A stretch of 64,000 nucleotides of DNA from Chamaea fasciata (lineage: Eukaryota > Chordata > Aves > Passeriformes > Sylviidae): positions 6,224,739-6,288,738 of the forward strand of contig JARCOQ010000025.1 of the NCBI GenBank assembly GCA_029207755.1, written 5' to 3'. The translations under genes and the position numbers were made by a program. This document shows positions 21,581 through 34,500 of the stretch, piece by piece (the first letter of the stretch is position 1; every line of letters begins with the position of its first letter). The notes beneath the pieces are model-generated. The model had not been told where the DNA came from. It saw nothing but the letters and a program-made list of their open reading frames with translations, and made no database searches.

Positions 21581-24500
21581 CGTGGCCTTGTCACTGGGAG
21601 AGCTCTGCCCAGGGCCAGGGCCGGGTCACCCTGCAGTGTGCCCACGCTGGCACCCAGACACCATGCTCTGGGGTCACACAGGCTTCGGGCTCATCCCTTC
21701 CAGCCCCAGGTTGCTCCTCATGTCCCACCAGCTCTGCTGTGTCCCCTGGCCCCATTCAGGGCCACGTTGCTGGGCCCCAGGGGCGCAGCAGCTTCCCAGC
21801 CACTAGGCTGGGTGAATAGAGCTGCCTGTTCTCCAAGCCCCACTTCTTCTCTGGTTTTGGAAAAGCCTTCAGAGCTCCAGACACCAACTCCTTCACCAAC
21901 TGCCCCCCACAAGCACTGGAGCTGTGGCAATTGGGGCAGCCTCCTTTCAAGGCTTAATTCCAGAGATGAATCCACATTTCAGGCCAAACAACCCATGCTT
22001 TTCCCCCCAGTCCAACCTTTTCCTGTGTCACAGCCTCCCAAACCACAGCTGGTCGGTGAAAGCAGCTGGGAATGTGTCAGCTCATTCTGGAGCAGGGCTG
22101 GAAGGGTGAATTAGTGAGAATTCAGACTACATGGGGTCTCCTGGCTGGGGCACTGCAGGAGATGCTCAGCCCACACACACAGATCATGCTCTTGGTAGTT
22201 GCAGCAGTGCTTTGTCTATGTTCCCAGGGTATCCAGAGGAATTGCAGCATCTACAGATTCAAGCCCACACCACACCGGGGTGTGTTGCAGCACCCCCCAT
22301 CCCTTTGGAGAGAGCCTGTAAAGTGCAGAAAATGCAATAAACTGGGAGCAAAGGGCAGGTCCCAGACAGGGCCGGAAGGAAACTGCATCAAAAAGCCTGT
22401 GGGCTCCAAGAGAGATCAACCTTCCCAGGAAAACACTGCATTCCCTAAAGAAAGGGATGGGAAAGGGTGGCCCTGTGCAGATGGCTCCTGCAGGATTTCC
22501 CACAGCAGACTCATGGCTGGCTGTGGGAGTGAGAGAGAGAGGCCTTGGGAGGTGGGTTTGGCTTTGGGCCTTGTCTCCAAGACTGCTGAATTCCTCTGGC
22601 ATCACATCTCTTCCTTTGGCCAATTCAGGGATACTGAGCCAAGCTGCTCACTGTCCCTTGGCACGGAGGGTGAGGGAGGAGACCACTGGGGATACTTCTC
22701 TGGCCCAGCCACCAGCACTCAAGGCTGCCACAGCACCCTGCAGCTCCTTCATGGAGGATTCAAAACTCATTTGCAAACTCTTCCCCAAATCAGGAATGGA
22801 TCAGAGGAGGCTGCCACTGGAAAATTGGCTCCCTTGGCTCAGTCTTTGGGATGCTCAGTCCTTGTACTTCCACTTGACCCTCCATCCTCTCATTATCCTC
22901 CTGCAGGACTGGAGCAGTTGCATGGCACACAGAGCCTTTCCCACCCATTTTTCAACTTTTCAAGCTTAATTTGGCCAAGCTGCTGCCACCTAGCAGGGTG
23001 CCAGGTCTCCTTTGTCCTCATTCCAGGCACCCCAGGACGGGTTCCAGTCAGGCCCAGCCCTGGGAAGTGTCCCTGTCTTGGCCAACACCAGTGACTCAGC
23101 TCCCAGAGGTGACTGGAGATGGTGCATGGTGAGCCCCCAGGACCTGCCGTGGCCCAGTCTGCCCCACACTGGAGGCACTTCAACCCCCCAAGCTCAGGGC
23201 CCAGGTGGGAGCAGTGCCGAGGTCTGAGATCCTGGGATCTCTCCGGGAATCCCCAGAGGGAACTCACACAGATCCTGGCAGAGGAAGAAAGATGTGCAGG
23301 GAGACTTAATAACTGTGACCTGACCAACTGGTAGAGCTGGAAAATGCAAGAGAGGTTTTGTGGAAACAAAGCCTTCTTCAGGCCTGGAATAGAAACAGAA
23401 AATGGCACAGCAGGGGCTGAGAACTGTTCTCCCTGAGCTTAGTACAATTATGCTAATTTGGTAATTAAAAAAAAAGGGCTGGAGTTTGTGGGGTGGGGAT
23501 GGATGGAAGGAAGATGAAAGGCCATAGGGGTGCTGTTCACCAGGTCAATGCTGGGCGCTCAGGCTGTCCCTGTGTCTGTCCCTGTGCCCAGCCTGCCCTC
23601 AGATCCTGCTCACCCAAAACTGCTGCAGAGCCAAACCTAGGGGCTCCCCAGGGTGATTCTGCAGCCCCAAAGGCAGCCAAGTGTGCTCAGCAAGGTCCCA
23701 GGGCCCACATGCCGCTGTCATGGGCTACAGCTGGCTTCATGGGGCCACCTTGTGTTTTACGTTGAGGGGTGAGAAAAAGCCACTCCCAAAACTTTTCTGT
23801 CTACAAGGTTCCCTACTTTTTCAAGGTATAATTCTCCCCAGTCACTGGGTCCCATTTTCATCTTTCTCTGGTGGAAAACCACACTGACTGCCGTGGGAAA
23901 ACAATTTTTTACAGATTTCGGTTTAATTAGGAACACAGAAGAAGTGCAGGGGGATAAAAGCTCTTTTAGTGAGACTGAATCTCCAGGGGAAGATGCAACA
24001 GTCAGCTCTGAGCTCTCCTGGTTGGATAAGGGACTGGGATCCAAGTCTTCCTCTCCATCTCTGCTCTGGAGCTGCTCCTGTGGCCCTGGGCCAGCTGGGA
24101 TCCCAGCTCTCCCCATGGCAAAGGGAAAGGCTGAGCCTTTCATCTGGGGATGCACCTGGCTTCCCTCACCCCACAGCTCTGCAGTCCCACGGTTGTTTCC
24201 CTCCCAGGTGACAATAACCTCAGTTTCTGCTCACTGAATTAGAAAGGAACCCTCCAGTACATTTTTACTGAAAATTCAGCCCCAGTCGGGGACTCACAAG
24301 GCTGTTCTCAGGGAGAGAGACTGATGCTGGAGGAGTCACTGATGTCTCTTTCTAGAGGAACTGGAAGTCAGCCCTATCTCCTTGAGCTGAGCAAAGCCCA
24401 TTCCCCACTGTCCTGCAGTTTGCTCCGCTGCAGCCTAGACCCCGAAAGAAAGCAAAGCACAGCACTAGAATCTTAAAACTACACAAATTTCAAATTAAAT

Positions 24501-25044
24501 TGGACAGTAGGACAAAGAAATCAAGACAGTATGGACTTCCAAAAACATCCTTGTTGGTTGTGACACGGTCCCTTCCAAGTTACAGGGGCTGTGTGACCTC
24601 CTTGCTGGTCAGTCATGCTCAGAGAGACCTGAACTGGGCCCAGATATTTCCCTGAATATTTACAGCTCAGCTGGAGGCTGGAGGGGGTGAAATTTATTCC
24701 ACGGCCTTTGCAGGTGACTGCAGCATCTTGCCCTGCACAGGGCTGGCACGGGCTGCAGCCCCTGAGGTGAAGGTGAAACATCACCCTGGGACCCCTGTGG
24801 GCTCTGGGTGCAGGATCAGATCCCATGGCAAGGCCATGGCACACCCCCCTGTCACCCCTGACTCAGCACAGCTGGTCCTGTGTGTCCTCTGTGGTAAAAA
24901 CCGCAAGAAATTTTCCCCTCCTGGAGCCTCCCAGGCTCAGGTGCTGCAGCTCCGGGGAGGAGCAGGGCTCAGGGTAAGCAGGGAATATCCCTCTTGTCCA
25001 GCTTCCCTTGCTGGCCTGAGCCCTGTGCCTCAGGAATCACGACC
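21581..25044. other. TNNI1-LAD1 intergenic, part 1
   Basis: No homologous exon. The longest frame, 340 codons at 22072-23094, has no recognisable domain or codon pattern and spans what looks like ordinary intergenic DNA. Confidence 0.45.
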
Positions 25045-25315
25045 AATTCAGGAGTGCCCAGGGCAGGACAAGGAGGAACGGCCACAAACTCAAACAAGAA
25101 GTTCAACCTCAACATGAGGAAGAACTTTGTTCCTTGGAGGGAACAGCTGCCCAAGGAGAGCCTGGAGTCTCCCTCTCTGGAGACATCCCAAGCCCACCTG
25201 GATACATCCCTGTGTCCCCTGCTCCAGGTGACCCTGCCTGGGCAGGGGTTGGACTGGCTGATCCCCAAAGGTCCCTTCCAGCCCCAGCCACTCTGGGATT
25301 CTGTCCCTCCCTGTG
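25045..25315 (+). mobile_element. CR1 LINE 3'-end fragment
   Basis: Contains CAACATGAGGAAGAACTTTG, GTGACCCTGCCTGGGCAGGG, GGTTGGACTGGCTGATC and GGTCCCTTCCAGCCCCAGCC with a decayed ATTCTG end. A further CR1 subfamily, sense. Confidence 0.88.
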
Positions 25316-27677
25316 CTGGGAGGGTGCAGTTGTCACAGAGTTGCTGGCAGTGAGCCGTGCCTGTTCTGTCCGTCACCTGAGAAGTTTGCACTGATGTCAC
25401 TTTTGGGGGATGTCCCTCATTTGCCATCGTTAGATCTGGAGTGTCACAGGGATGGCATCTGATGAGGAGGCCAATCTGCAGGGACTGGAATGGGAACCTG
25501 AAAGACAGTGAGGCACAATGGAATTTCTGAAGCAAGATCTTTTTTTTTTTAATTTTTATTTTTTAAATAAAACTCTAAATTCTAAAGGAAAATAAACCCT
25601 CTGACAGCTGGTGCCAGGCAGTTCAGACAATGGATATTCCTTTCCTAGGAATATTTCCTTTCCTAGAAGAGGCTGTGATTGGGCTTGGTTCAGTTTCTGA
25701 GCAAGCACCAATTCCAGATCCTTCTGCAGAGCTCTCTCTGTACCATCACACACATCTCCCTAAAATCTGAATACATTTTAGGGGGAAGGAGAGCCCTGGA
25801 TCATTCCAGAACCTGTAGAGCACCATCCCAGGGATGCAGGGGGATGTCCAGCTCCTCCCAGAGCTTTTAAATGCTGGTGGGACCTCTGGCAGCTGTGGCA
25901 CCACTGCAGTGTTGGGATAGAGGTGAGCAAGAGTGAAAACCCCTTTTCCTGGCCATGGAGCCCCATGTCCCAGCTCAGGAGGGAAGGCTGGGAAGAGAAT
26001 GCTCCTCCACCACGGCAGAGCAGCAGGGACGAGCCTTGGGAGACAGGGAGGAGCTGTGCCATGGCTGAGGGACCAGCACAGCACAAGGGATGGTGGAGGG
26101 TTCATGGCTGGGCCGTGGAGAAGCTGAGGAATGCCATAATTACAGCACAGCTGTGGAGACTGGGCGCTCTCCACCACCCTATGGCCAAAGAAACAGGATC
26201 TGCACTGTGATAAGACACAGGACACTGTTCCCAAGGGAAAAACCAGCCCTGTTAAAACTGGTCCAGCTCCTTAGAGGGTATTTATGAGTCCTGCTGATCA
26301 CACCAGGGAAGCTCTGGGCTCCTCCTTGGGCAGGTGCAGCTCCCCTGGGCAGAGCAGGGGAGAAAGGTTTGGCCCTGGAGCTTCCCTGCTCAGGGCACAT
26401 CCTGCAGCTCTGCTCCCTCGGCTATGAGCACAGCGCCTTTCCCTCGGGGCTGTGGGTCTGGAACAGCAGATGGGACAGCCTGGAGAATGGAGTGGGTCTG
26501 GATAAACATCAGACTGGTTCTCAGGTCATCCCTTCCCTCACAGACTCATCTCTCTGCCTGATTTCATCACCCTCAACTCTGGGGACCTGCAGCTTGGGCT
26601 GTGCTTTGAGGATGAGCTCAGGGTGGCCTAAATAACTTTCTTAAGGGAAATCCGGTCTGACAAAGTGACTGTTGTTTGCTGAAGGCATCAATGAGCCTGT
26701 GGATAAGGGTGACCTGGGAGACAAGCATTTTCCTGGGTTTCCAGAAGCAAAGACCTTTAGGTCAAGCACAACTCAGAGGGAAAGTCCAAACAGAGCTAAA
26801 TAATCAACCAGTGGAGAGAAAACAGTAGTGAGATAACAAACTGCTGATAATTCCTGCGATTTTGTCACAGCAGAGGGAAAGACTGGTGATGTAGCCATTC
26901 AGAAAGATCTGCCAGCACTTGGAGTCTGGGGATAAAGTGGCAAAGGAGGTTTAGAGGGGTATGAAGCGACACAGGGGAAAAATCCAGCATGACTTCATCT
27001 ATGAGATGAGGGGCTCTGGGCTGGCTTTACCTTCTTGGGAGTGAAATTTTGGGGTTATGGTGGACATGAAAAGATGTGAGGAACATCAGGGAAAACAGGA
27101 GCTCCATGGCGGCAAAGATCCAGACATGAGAGATTAATGCTTTGTGCTGCCGAACAGCCCAGCAGGACCCACCCAAGATAAAAGAGAATATTTCCAGCAG
27201 TGGGGAATAAGCCTTGGGAACTTATCACGGAAGGATATTTTTTCTAGTGACCATTTTCCTGGGTTTGAGGGAAACAGGGCAAACCCATGGAGGAGAAACC
27301 CTCTGATGGATTTTGAATAAAGAGGAAACTCTGTTCAGCTCCAAAAGTTTTCGGAGCTGCAAATAAAACCCCGGGAAGGGGCAAGTGTCAGCGAGGCTCA
27401 TCCTCTGCCTAATCCCCAGGCACTAAATGCCCATCTCGAATTTCTTCAACTTAATAACCAGAGGAATTGCAGACTGGGAGGTTTTATATTCCTTTGCTGT
27501 GTAGATCCCAGCTGAGGGTGTTCTTTCACTGCCACATTCAGTCTAATCCTTTGGAAAACCCTGCTAAGTCCTGTGCTCCAGTGCTATCCTTTGGCAATGC
27601 GTTTTGCAAGCGCCATGCTCGCTGTGCATTAATCACAGAGCTTTTATTGCTTTAGAGGAGCTGCTGATGCTGGACTG

Positions 27678-27687
27678 CTATATATAG
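27678..27687. promoter_or_regulatory. perfect MEF2 consensus CTATATATAG
   Basis: Matches YTAWWWWTAR exactly. It lies in an AT-rich, repeat-free stretch between a troponin gene and LAD1, next to CAATTAG and TTATTTAAG words. Candidate muscle enhancer element. Confidence 0.4.
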
Positions 27688-28689
27688 TCTGTCAGCAATT
27701 AGCAGGATGCTTGCAAGGTTATTTAAGTAATTTTTTTCCCTTATGCCACAACTAACTCAATTCTCTGTATATATGAAAACACTTGAAAGATGAGTGATTA
27801 CTGCAAGAAGAAAGAAAAGCAGAGAGCAAGCCCTGCTTGGAGCAGGCGGCTCGTTTGACAGGGCTATCTCCTAGAAATGGGATTTTAATCAGGAACCTTT
27901 GATTAAAATCGTTGCTCAGGTCATGGCACACCCCTGTGGGCTGGAGGCGTTCAGGGCCAGCCCAGCCTCACAACCAGTTCCTCGGGCTGGTGCAGGGGTG
28001 GATCTCACTGGGAGCAGAGGTCGTACTCAAGGGGTCCTGGATGACATTTCCTGCAGACAGTAGTGCCTGGCTGCCCGAGCAGTGGGAGCACTGGGGTTGT
28101 GGCCATGCTGTGGGAAAATCCAGGCTGGGACCTGTCTCTGCGGTGCCTGGGACCCCATCCAGCCCTAAGACGAGCCCTGTTCCCCCACTAAAGGCAGCCT
28201 CCCCCGTGGCTTCACACCTGCCCTTGGCAGGAGGGGCTGCCCTCTCTAAGGGTGGGGGTCTCGGGGCACAGCCAGAGGGGGTGATGGGTTCGATGGGCTT
28301 GGGTCCAGGTGCGGGATGAGCCTGGGCACACAGCTCCTCTCTGGCACAGGGCTTCAGCACACAAAAACTGGATCCCCCTCATGCTCCATCCCCCTCCCCC
28401 GAGACTCCGTGAGTGCTCACTGCTGCAGCAAAGCTCATAGGAATGGGAAGACCTTGAGAGCTCCATCCGAGACACCTAGAAAGGGCTGGAAGGAGCAGGG
28501 GACCCTCCCAAGCTCTTTGGAAAGCACGGGACTGCGCCCAGCCGGAGGTGTTTTAATGACTGTTTTGGATCCCCGGGAGCCAACCTCCTCCCACTCAGCC
28601 CGGGGTAATTCACCTCCTCCGCCGGGCTGCAGGAGTTGTTGACTGGTGGATTGTGGCTGGTAGAACAGGTTCTCTGCAGGGAGTTGTCT

Positions 28690-29036
28690 CCGAAACCCTG
28701 GGAGACGTGGATGGCCCGAGCCGCGGGTCCCGGCCCGGAGCCTGGCAGCGAGGAGGGCTCTGGTTTTGCGTGGCACTGCTGGGCAGGGCGGCTCTCGCCC
28801 CGCGCCGCTGGCACACAAATCACAGCCCTGCCTGTGTCAGGTAGATAAGGAACCATGTGATGCAGCTGGTGGCAGGCAGGGTAAAGGTGCACAGGGAAAT
28901 AACCTTGCAGGGAGTTCCTCCCTCCTTCTCGGGGAGCAGAGTCTCCGGCAGCGCTGATCCCCGCGGCTCCCACGGCACCTTGGCCTGAATGCCTGCTCAG
29001 GTTCTGGGGGCTCTCTGAAACTCCCGGGAAGCAGCA
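28690..29036 (+). promoter_or_regulatory. LAD1: CpG-rich promoter region and 5'UTR of LAD1
   Basis: CpG-rich stretch (for example GAGCCGCGGGTCCCGGCCCG at about 28718) leading to the LAD1 ATG. No TATA box seen; the start site is unknown. Confidence 0.45.
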
Positions 29037-29074
29037 ATGTCCTTCAGCAGAAGGAACTGGTCCGATCTCTCCAG
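29037..29074 (+). CDS. LAD1: LAD1 coding exon 1
   Basis: ATG then MSFSRRNWSDLS, donor AG|GTGAGT. Equivalent to the human MAVSRKDWSALSS start. Confidence 0.94.
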
Positions 29075-31473
29075 GTGAGTGCTGTGGACTAACGCTTAAC
29101 CCTTTGCACCGCCGGCAGGGAGTGGTGAGGGTGCGCTGCTGGTGGCCGAGGGGTTTTGGGGGGGATGGGAAGAGAGGGCAGCTGCCCTGGGAGCGTTGTT
29201 TGCAGAGGAGAATGTCAGCCCCACGGAGAGCTCGGCGCTGCTGGAGTTTCTTGTGGCTGGGCAAGATCAGAGGCGTTTTTGTTTCTGCCGCCTGGGGAAG
29301 CTGAGCCGGGCACAAGAGAATTACCTGGATAAGCATTCTCGCCCCATGCTGGATACATTTTGGGTCTCTTTTGCCTTTCTTTGGGGCCAGACCGTCTGGA
29401 CTGTGCCTCCAGACTTGCTCTGAGTTGGCTGGGGGCGTTTCCACTCCTCCCGTGCCCGTGCAGCCCCTGGGATTGTGTCCTGCTCTGCCCTGCGGAGACT
29501 GCAGCCCGAGCTGTGCTGAGCAAGCCCTGATTCAGCGGCAGTGACCGAGCAATGCCTGAGCAATCCCCGCAGCACCGCCAACTCCCTCGGATTTCCCAAA
29601 GAGTGATCCCGAGTAGGGGAACACTTCTGGGCATCCTGGGGTGGGCCAGGGGCTCGCACGAGGCTGGAGGGAGGTGGGATCAGCCCTGACCCTCTGCAGA
29701 CCCCAGGGCAGCCCCGCCAGCCTCAGCTGGGCGGGAGCAGTGATGGAAACTCAAACAGAGCCACACTGTCCCACAGATCAGAGCAGGAGTCCTGCTCTAA
29801 GTGGATGTTATGGCTCTGAGACTTAATTGCAAATCTCAGTACTGGGTGTAAGAACGAGGAATGCACAGAATCCCAGAATGGTTTGGGTGGGAAGGGACAT
29901 TAAAGCTCATCTCGTTCCACCCATTGCCACGGGCAGAGACACCTTCCACTATCCCAGGTGGCTCCAAGCCCTGTCCAGCCTGGCCTTGGACACTTCCAGG
30001 GATGGGCAGCCACAGCTTCTCTGGGCACCCTGTGCCAGGGCCTCCCCACCCTCACTGTGAAAAACTTCCTTATTTTAGTTGAGACCCCACTTCTCGGAGG
30101 CCACCAGCTCTCAGCTGGCTCTGCCACGGGTGGGACGGATTCAGAGGCCATTCCAGCCCTGTCCAGACCCATCTCCTCTAAGCCACGGACCTACCCCAAC
30201 ACCAGCCCAGCCGGGTCCCACACCCCGTGTGCTTCACAACCCTGCAAGAAATTTCCTGAGCTCTCCTGAGATGAGGCAGCACTGAAACAGCAGAAATGTT
30301 AGAAAGCTCTGTACTAATCATTGACAGGGCAGGAGAGGACAAGGCAGGGACACTCGCCAAAGTTTTTTTACTCATCTCTTTGAGAGAAAAAAGGTAAGAC
30401 AGCGAAAAATAAATCCCTCTTTGAAAAGAGGAGAAAAAGATTGGCAGAGCAAATCCATAGCCTGATGGGTGGATCACTTAATTACAAACAACTGCCTGTG
30501 GATAGTGCCTGTTTTAGTGCTGCCTCAGAAGGAGCCACGGTAATCCAAGGCAGGAAAATCCCATTTTCACTTCGAAGGAGACTGTCCATGTAAAATCAAA
30601 GAAGTACTCGGTCGTCATGAGGATTTAGGCTGGTAGCAGTGCTCTGTGCTGTCACTGCTTGAGGGACAGGAGCGCAGAGGCACCGGGATCTGTGTCCCCC
30701 CGACCCGGGAACCTGCCGGCTGGGAATGAGCGTGCAGGATTGGATCGCTGTCTGTACCAACACGGCCGGGCTGTCCCACCTGGGGATGCTCCCCGGGCAA
30801 ATCTCAGCCTTCGCCTGCCCCGTCTCTCCCAGTACCAGGCGTGGCATCGGACACCGCCTGCAGCTCCCCAGCCGTGCGTCCGATTGCTGTTGAGGGTGTG
30901 GGGTCAGCAGGAGGGGAGGGAAGAGCAGCACAGCCCGGCACTGCCCTGTCCCCACCCTGTCCCGGTCTTGTCCCCAGCCCTGAGCTCTCAGCCGGGTTCT
31001 GTCCCCGCTTCGCGCTCCGCTGGCCCCGCCGCGCTCCCGCCTGCCCCGAGCAGGAAGAACAGAAGCCGCAAGCACTTGCGGGGGGTAAAGCGGATTAATT
31101 TATGACCGGCTGTGATTACTCAGTAACTCGGAACCAGCCGCGAGTCCTCGCGGCCCTATCCCTCTGACTTTCGCTGAAAGTCAAATTCATGACAAAGCCA
31201 TGCACGGAGCTGGGATGAGGTCCCGGGATGGACCCTGCGCAGGGAGGTCCTCTTGGGGTGCCGGGAGCTCCATGGGGTTCCCTGCAGTGTTTGTGGCTGA
31301 TTGAGGGCTCGTGTCGGGGGACATGAACCTGGCTCTGAAAAGCTCCATCCAGCCAATAAAAATATTTTCTAACACAGTTCATGCACCGGCACAGAGGGTG
31401 GGCAGGTTTGGCACAGAGAAAGGATGGCAGAGCTGGTGTTTTCCAGACAAATTTTATTTCAAGTGCTGTTTTA

Positions 31474-31507
<34 letters not shown>

Positions 31508-34500
31508 CCCCAAACAAACAAAAAAACAACAAAAAACTCAAACCCAAAACCAAAAACAAAACAAATAAAACAAAAAACCCACCAACAACCCACATTTGGC
31601 TTGTGCAAAATAAAATGCTCAAAGATTATTCCAAACCTTGTCTATTAGCTCAGTCTGTGACTATAAACAATTCCCAGTCCAGGTCCATGCAGGGGGGAAG
31701 AGGAGCCCTGCCAGCCCCATCCCCAGGCAGAGCCTCTCAGCCGTTGCCTTCAGCCTCTGATACTTTTGCATCTGAGGCTTTTTGCTCTATAAAAATTAAA
31801 TTGCTATCACCACAACTTGGTTTTGGCCTCAAATCTTGTGCCATAGTGGTTACCCTTCCAGTTTGTGTGGTTGAGGTCTGTGTGGTAGCTCAAGGGTCCT
31901 GGTCTGGCTGAGTTAGGTTCAATATCCTTCCCTTGGAATGTTTGTTTAATATGGGGATTCCTTTGGAATGACTGCGCCCTCCAGCAAGAGAAAATGGGAG
32001 TTGAGAAGTCAAGTACTCGCTTTGGGAAGGGCCTGCATCAGCTGGGTGGAGTGAGAGCAGTTGAGGACACTTGGCTCATGCTGGCAACCCTCTCCTCCAG
32101 CAAGGTGACTTCTGTCAGCCCCTTGGCCTTGCCCAGGGTGTAGCAGTTCCTGTCTTGTCTGGCACCAGGGCTTCAGGGTGCCCATGCAGGACACAGCCTC
32201 CCCATGTGCTTGTGTTTCCTCCCAAACAGCCTGGCCCGGCAGAGGACCCTGGAGGATGAGGAAGAGCAGCAAAGAGAGCGCCGGCGAAGGCACCGCAACC
32301 TGCTGTCATCCACATCCACGGAGGAGGAACCTGCCAGCCCTGTCAAAGACACCAGCCCAGCTTCCAGCAGGTCTGTGGGGTCCTGCTGGCAGTGGCCTCA
32401 CTCCTGACACTGAGCCCTGGCAGCTGCTGCTGCGGTTCCTCAGGCTCCTGGCTGAGGAAGGGCTCAGCTGTGGGAAGAGCTGTGCTCCAACCAACAGCCC
32501 TTGGGAGGAGGGATGGGCTCCCCAGGAGGAGCACAAGTGGGGTGTCTCAGGTGGGCTCCCCATGGCACAGGAGCAGGAGTGCTGGGGGAGGGCTGATGCC
32601 AGGGCCAAGCTCAGGTGGGTGCTGCAGGTGGGATCTGCAGCAGGTAAGGGGTGCCCAGCTCTGCAGAGCAGGAGAGCAGAGCAGGCATAGCCTGGCTGAC
32701 TGTGCTGCCCCTCTGAACCTCACAGTGACGCTGTGGTACCTTTGCTGAAGTGGGGATCTAACACAAGAGCTTTCCAGTGGTGCTTCCCAAGTCCCTGGCT
32801 GCAGGGAGCTGGGATTTGGAGTGCTCTGCCATCAGGCTGCCCTTATACAACCTGACCCACTCTCTAAACTGATCCTGGAAGTGTCCAGTATTTAGGTAGT
32901 TTGTGTCTACAGTGACACTCCCACTCCAGAGGTGTTTCCATGTTCCAGACAGGATGGAGTTAGGATTGGGTTGGATATGGGGTGGATGGGGGCTGGAGAT
33001 GACTAGAATGAACCAGGTGGGAAGGACAAGTTCCTCTTCCCTGGTGCTGACACAGGCTGGCCATGTGGTGATTGCAATTCAGCAGGAGGGCAAATGTTAT
33101 CTCATCTGCTTCCCAGTCCTGGGAGTGTGCAGACACAGCCTGCCAGGTGTCCTTCTGCCCCTTCCCAGACCTTGTGCCTGTTTGCTCGGGGAAAGGAGGG
33201 GAAGCAGCTTTTCACAGGTCGAGTTGAGACTGTGGGTGGACCTGCCAGAGCAGATTGACTTCCAACCAACACTTCCCACTTAAAGTTGATGGGATTTTTC
33301 CTAGTCCAGTGAAGAGACACAGCCACACTTCTTATCCAGCTGCAGACCCAGCACACTGCCCTGAGCCTGGATCTCCTTGGCACAGGACTTGATGGGTGCT
33401 GGTGTCCTGGGACGAGGCTGCAGAAATGGTTCATCTCTATGTCAAAAAAGAAAAAAGAATTTTAATCCAAACCTTTTCTCAGACAGCCGAGCTGGGGTGA
33501 TGGGGATGAGAGTGGCTGCAAGCCCTGGTCTGCAGGGAGGATTCCAGGATGTTAGTGGGATTTTTGTGTCCCTCCCCAGAGCCTTTTGCCTCACTTGCAG
33601 CATGAAATCCACCCCTCTAGCCTCAGATTCTGAGGTTGTCATCCCATATTTTCTCTATCCCTAGACCTCCATCCCTGGTGAAGCTGCAGTCTCCGGAGGA
33701 TGGGGAGGAGCGAAAGCTCTCAGAGGTGCTGAAGACGCAAGAAGGGAGAAGGACAAGATGCGTCCCACCAATGTCTGAAAAGCTGAGGCAGGAGAAGGAG
33801 CAGAAGGAGCCAGGGGTGGGAGAAAGCTGCCTGGAGACAGGGCCACAGCCCCGCGGGAGGCAGGAGAGCAGCCAGGCTGCAGAGCGGGCTCAGGAGGCAG
33901 CCAAGGGCAGAGGGGACCCGCCAGGAGACAAGAACCTGGAGCCAGCCTCTGAGAGGAAGATGGTGGTGAGGGCACGGCTCCAAGACAAAGACCAAGGAGT
34001 GTGGACTCCTCAGGGGGAGCAGAGGAAGGAGGCGAAGGAGCCGCCAGAGGTTGGGAGCTGCCGGCTCCGGGAGGTGAAGATCCTCACCAGGGTGGGAAAC
34101 ATCAGTGCCGAGGAGAAAACCTCGGCAGTGACCTCATCTCCAGAGCAGCAGGTGAGCAGGAACGGGGGGAGAACCAGGCCTTGGGGGGAGAGCTCCTGGG
34201 TGCTGGGAGGACCAGAAAGAGGGACAGCCCAATAGTACCAAAAGGAGGGAAATGGGACCTGAAGGATTTTTGGGGGAGGTTTTTCTGAGAGCTGCAAAGC
34301 ATGAGGTGGTGAACAGGGTCCCACTGCCTCCTTCCCCTGCCCTGGTCTGTGTTGTCCTGGTCACCTTCTCCAGCAAGTCCCTCTGATTGCCATCATGCTG
34401 ACACTGAAGGGCTATTTGGAACTCTGCATGTCCAATTGAGACAGGAAAGGTTCAGAGGATTTTGATCTCCAACTCCAACCCAGTTCCTGCCCTGACTGCT

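Larger units (their letters stand above)
25316..29036. other. TNNI1-LAD1 intergenic, part 2; AT-rich core 26.6-27.9 kb
   Basis: No coding homology. The 26.64-27.91 kb stretch is more AT-rich than its surroundings, contains no CR1 copy, and carries a perfect MEF2 site, so it may be a preserved noncoding element. CpG density rises from 28.7 kb to the LAD1 start. Confidence 0.4.

Noticed and set aside
28476..29444. 322-codon antisense open frame over LAD1 exon 1
   Set aside because: Composition effect in a CpG-rich promoter; no homology, and it overlaps a real exon.
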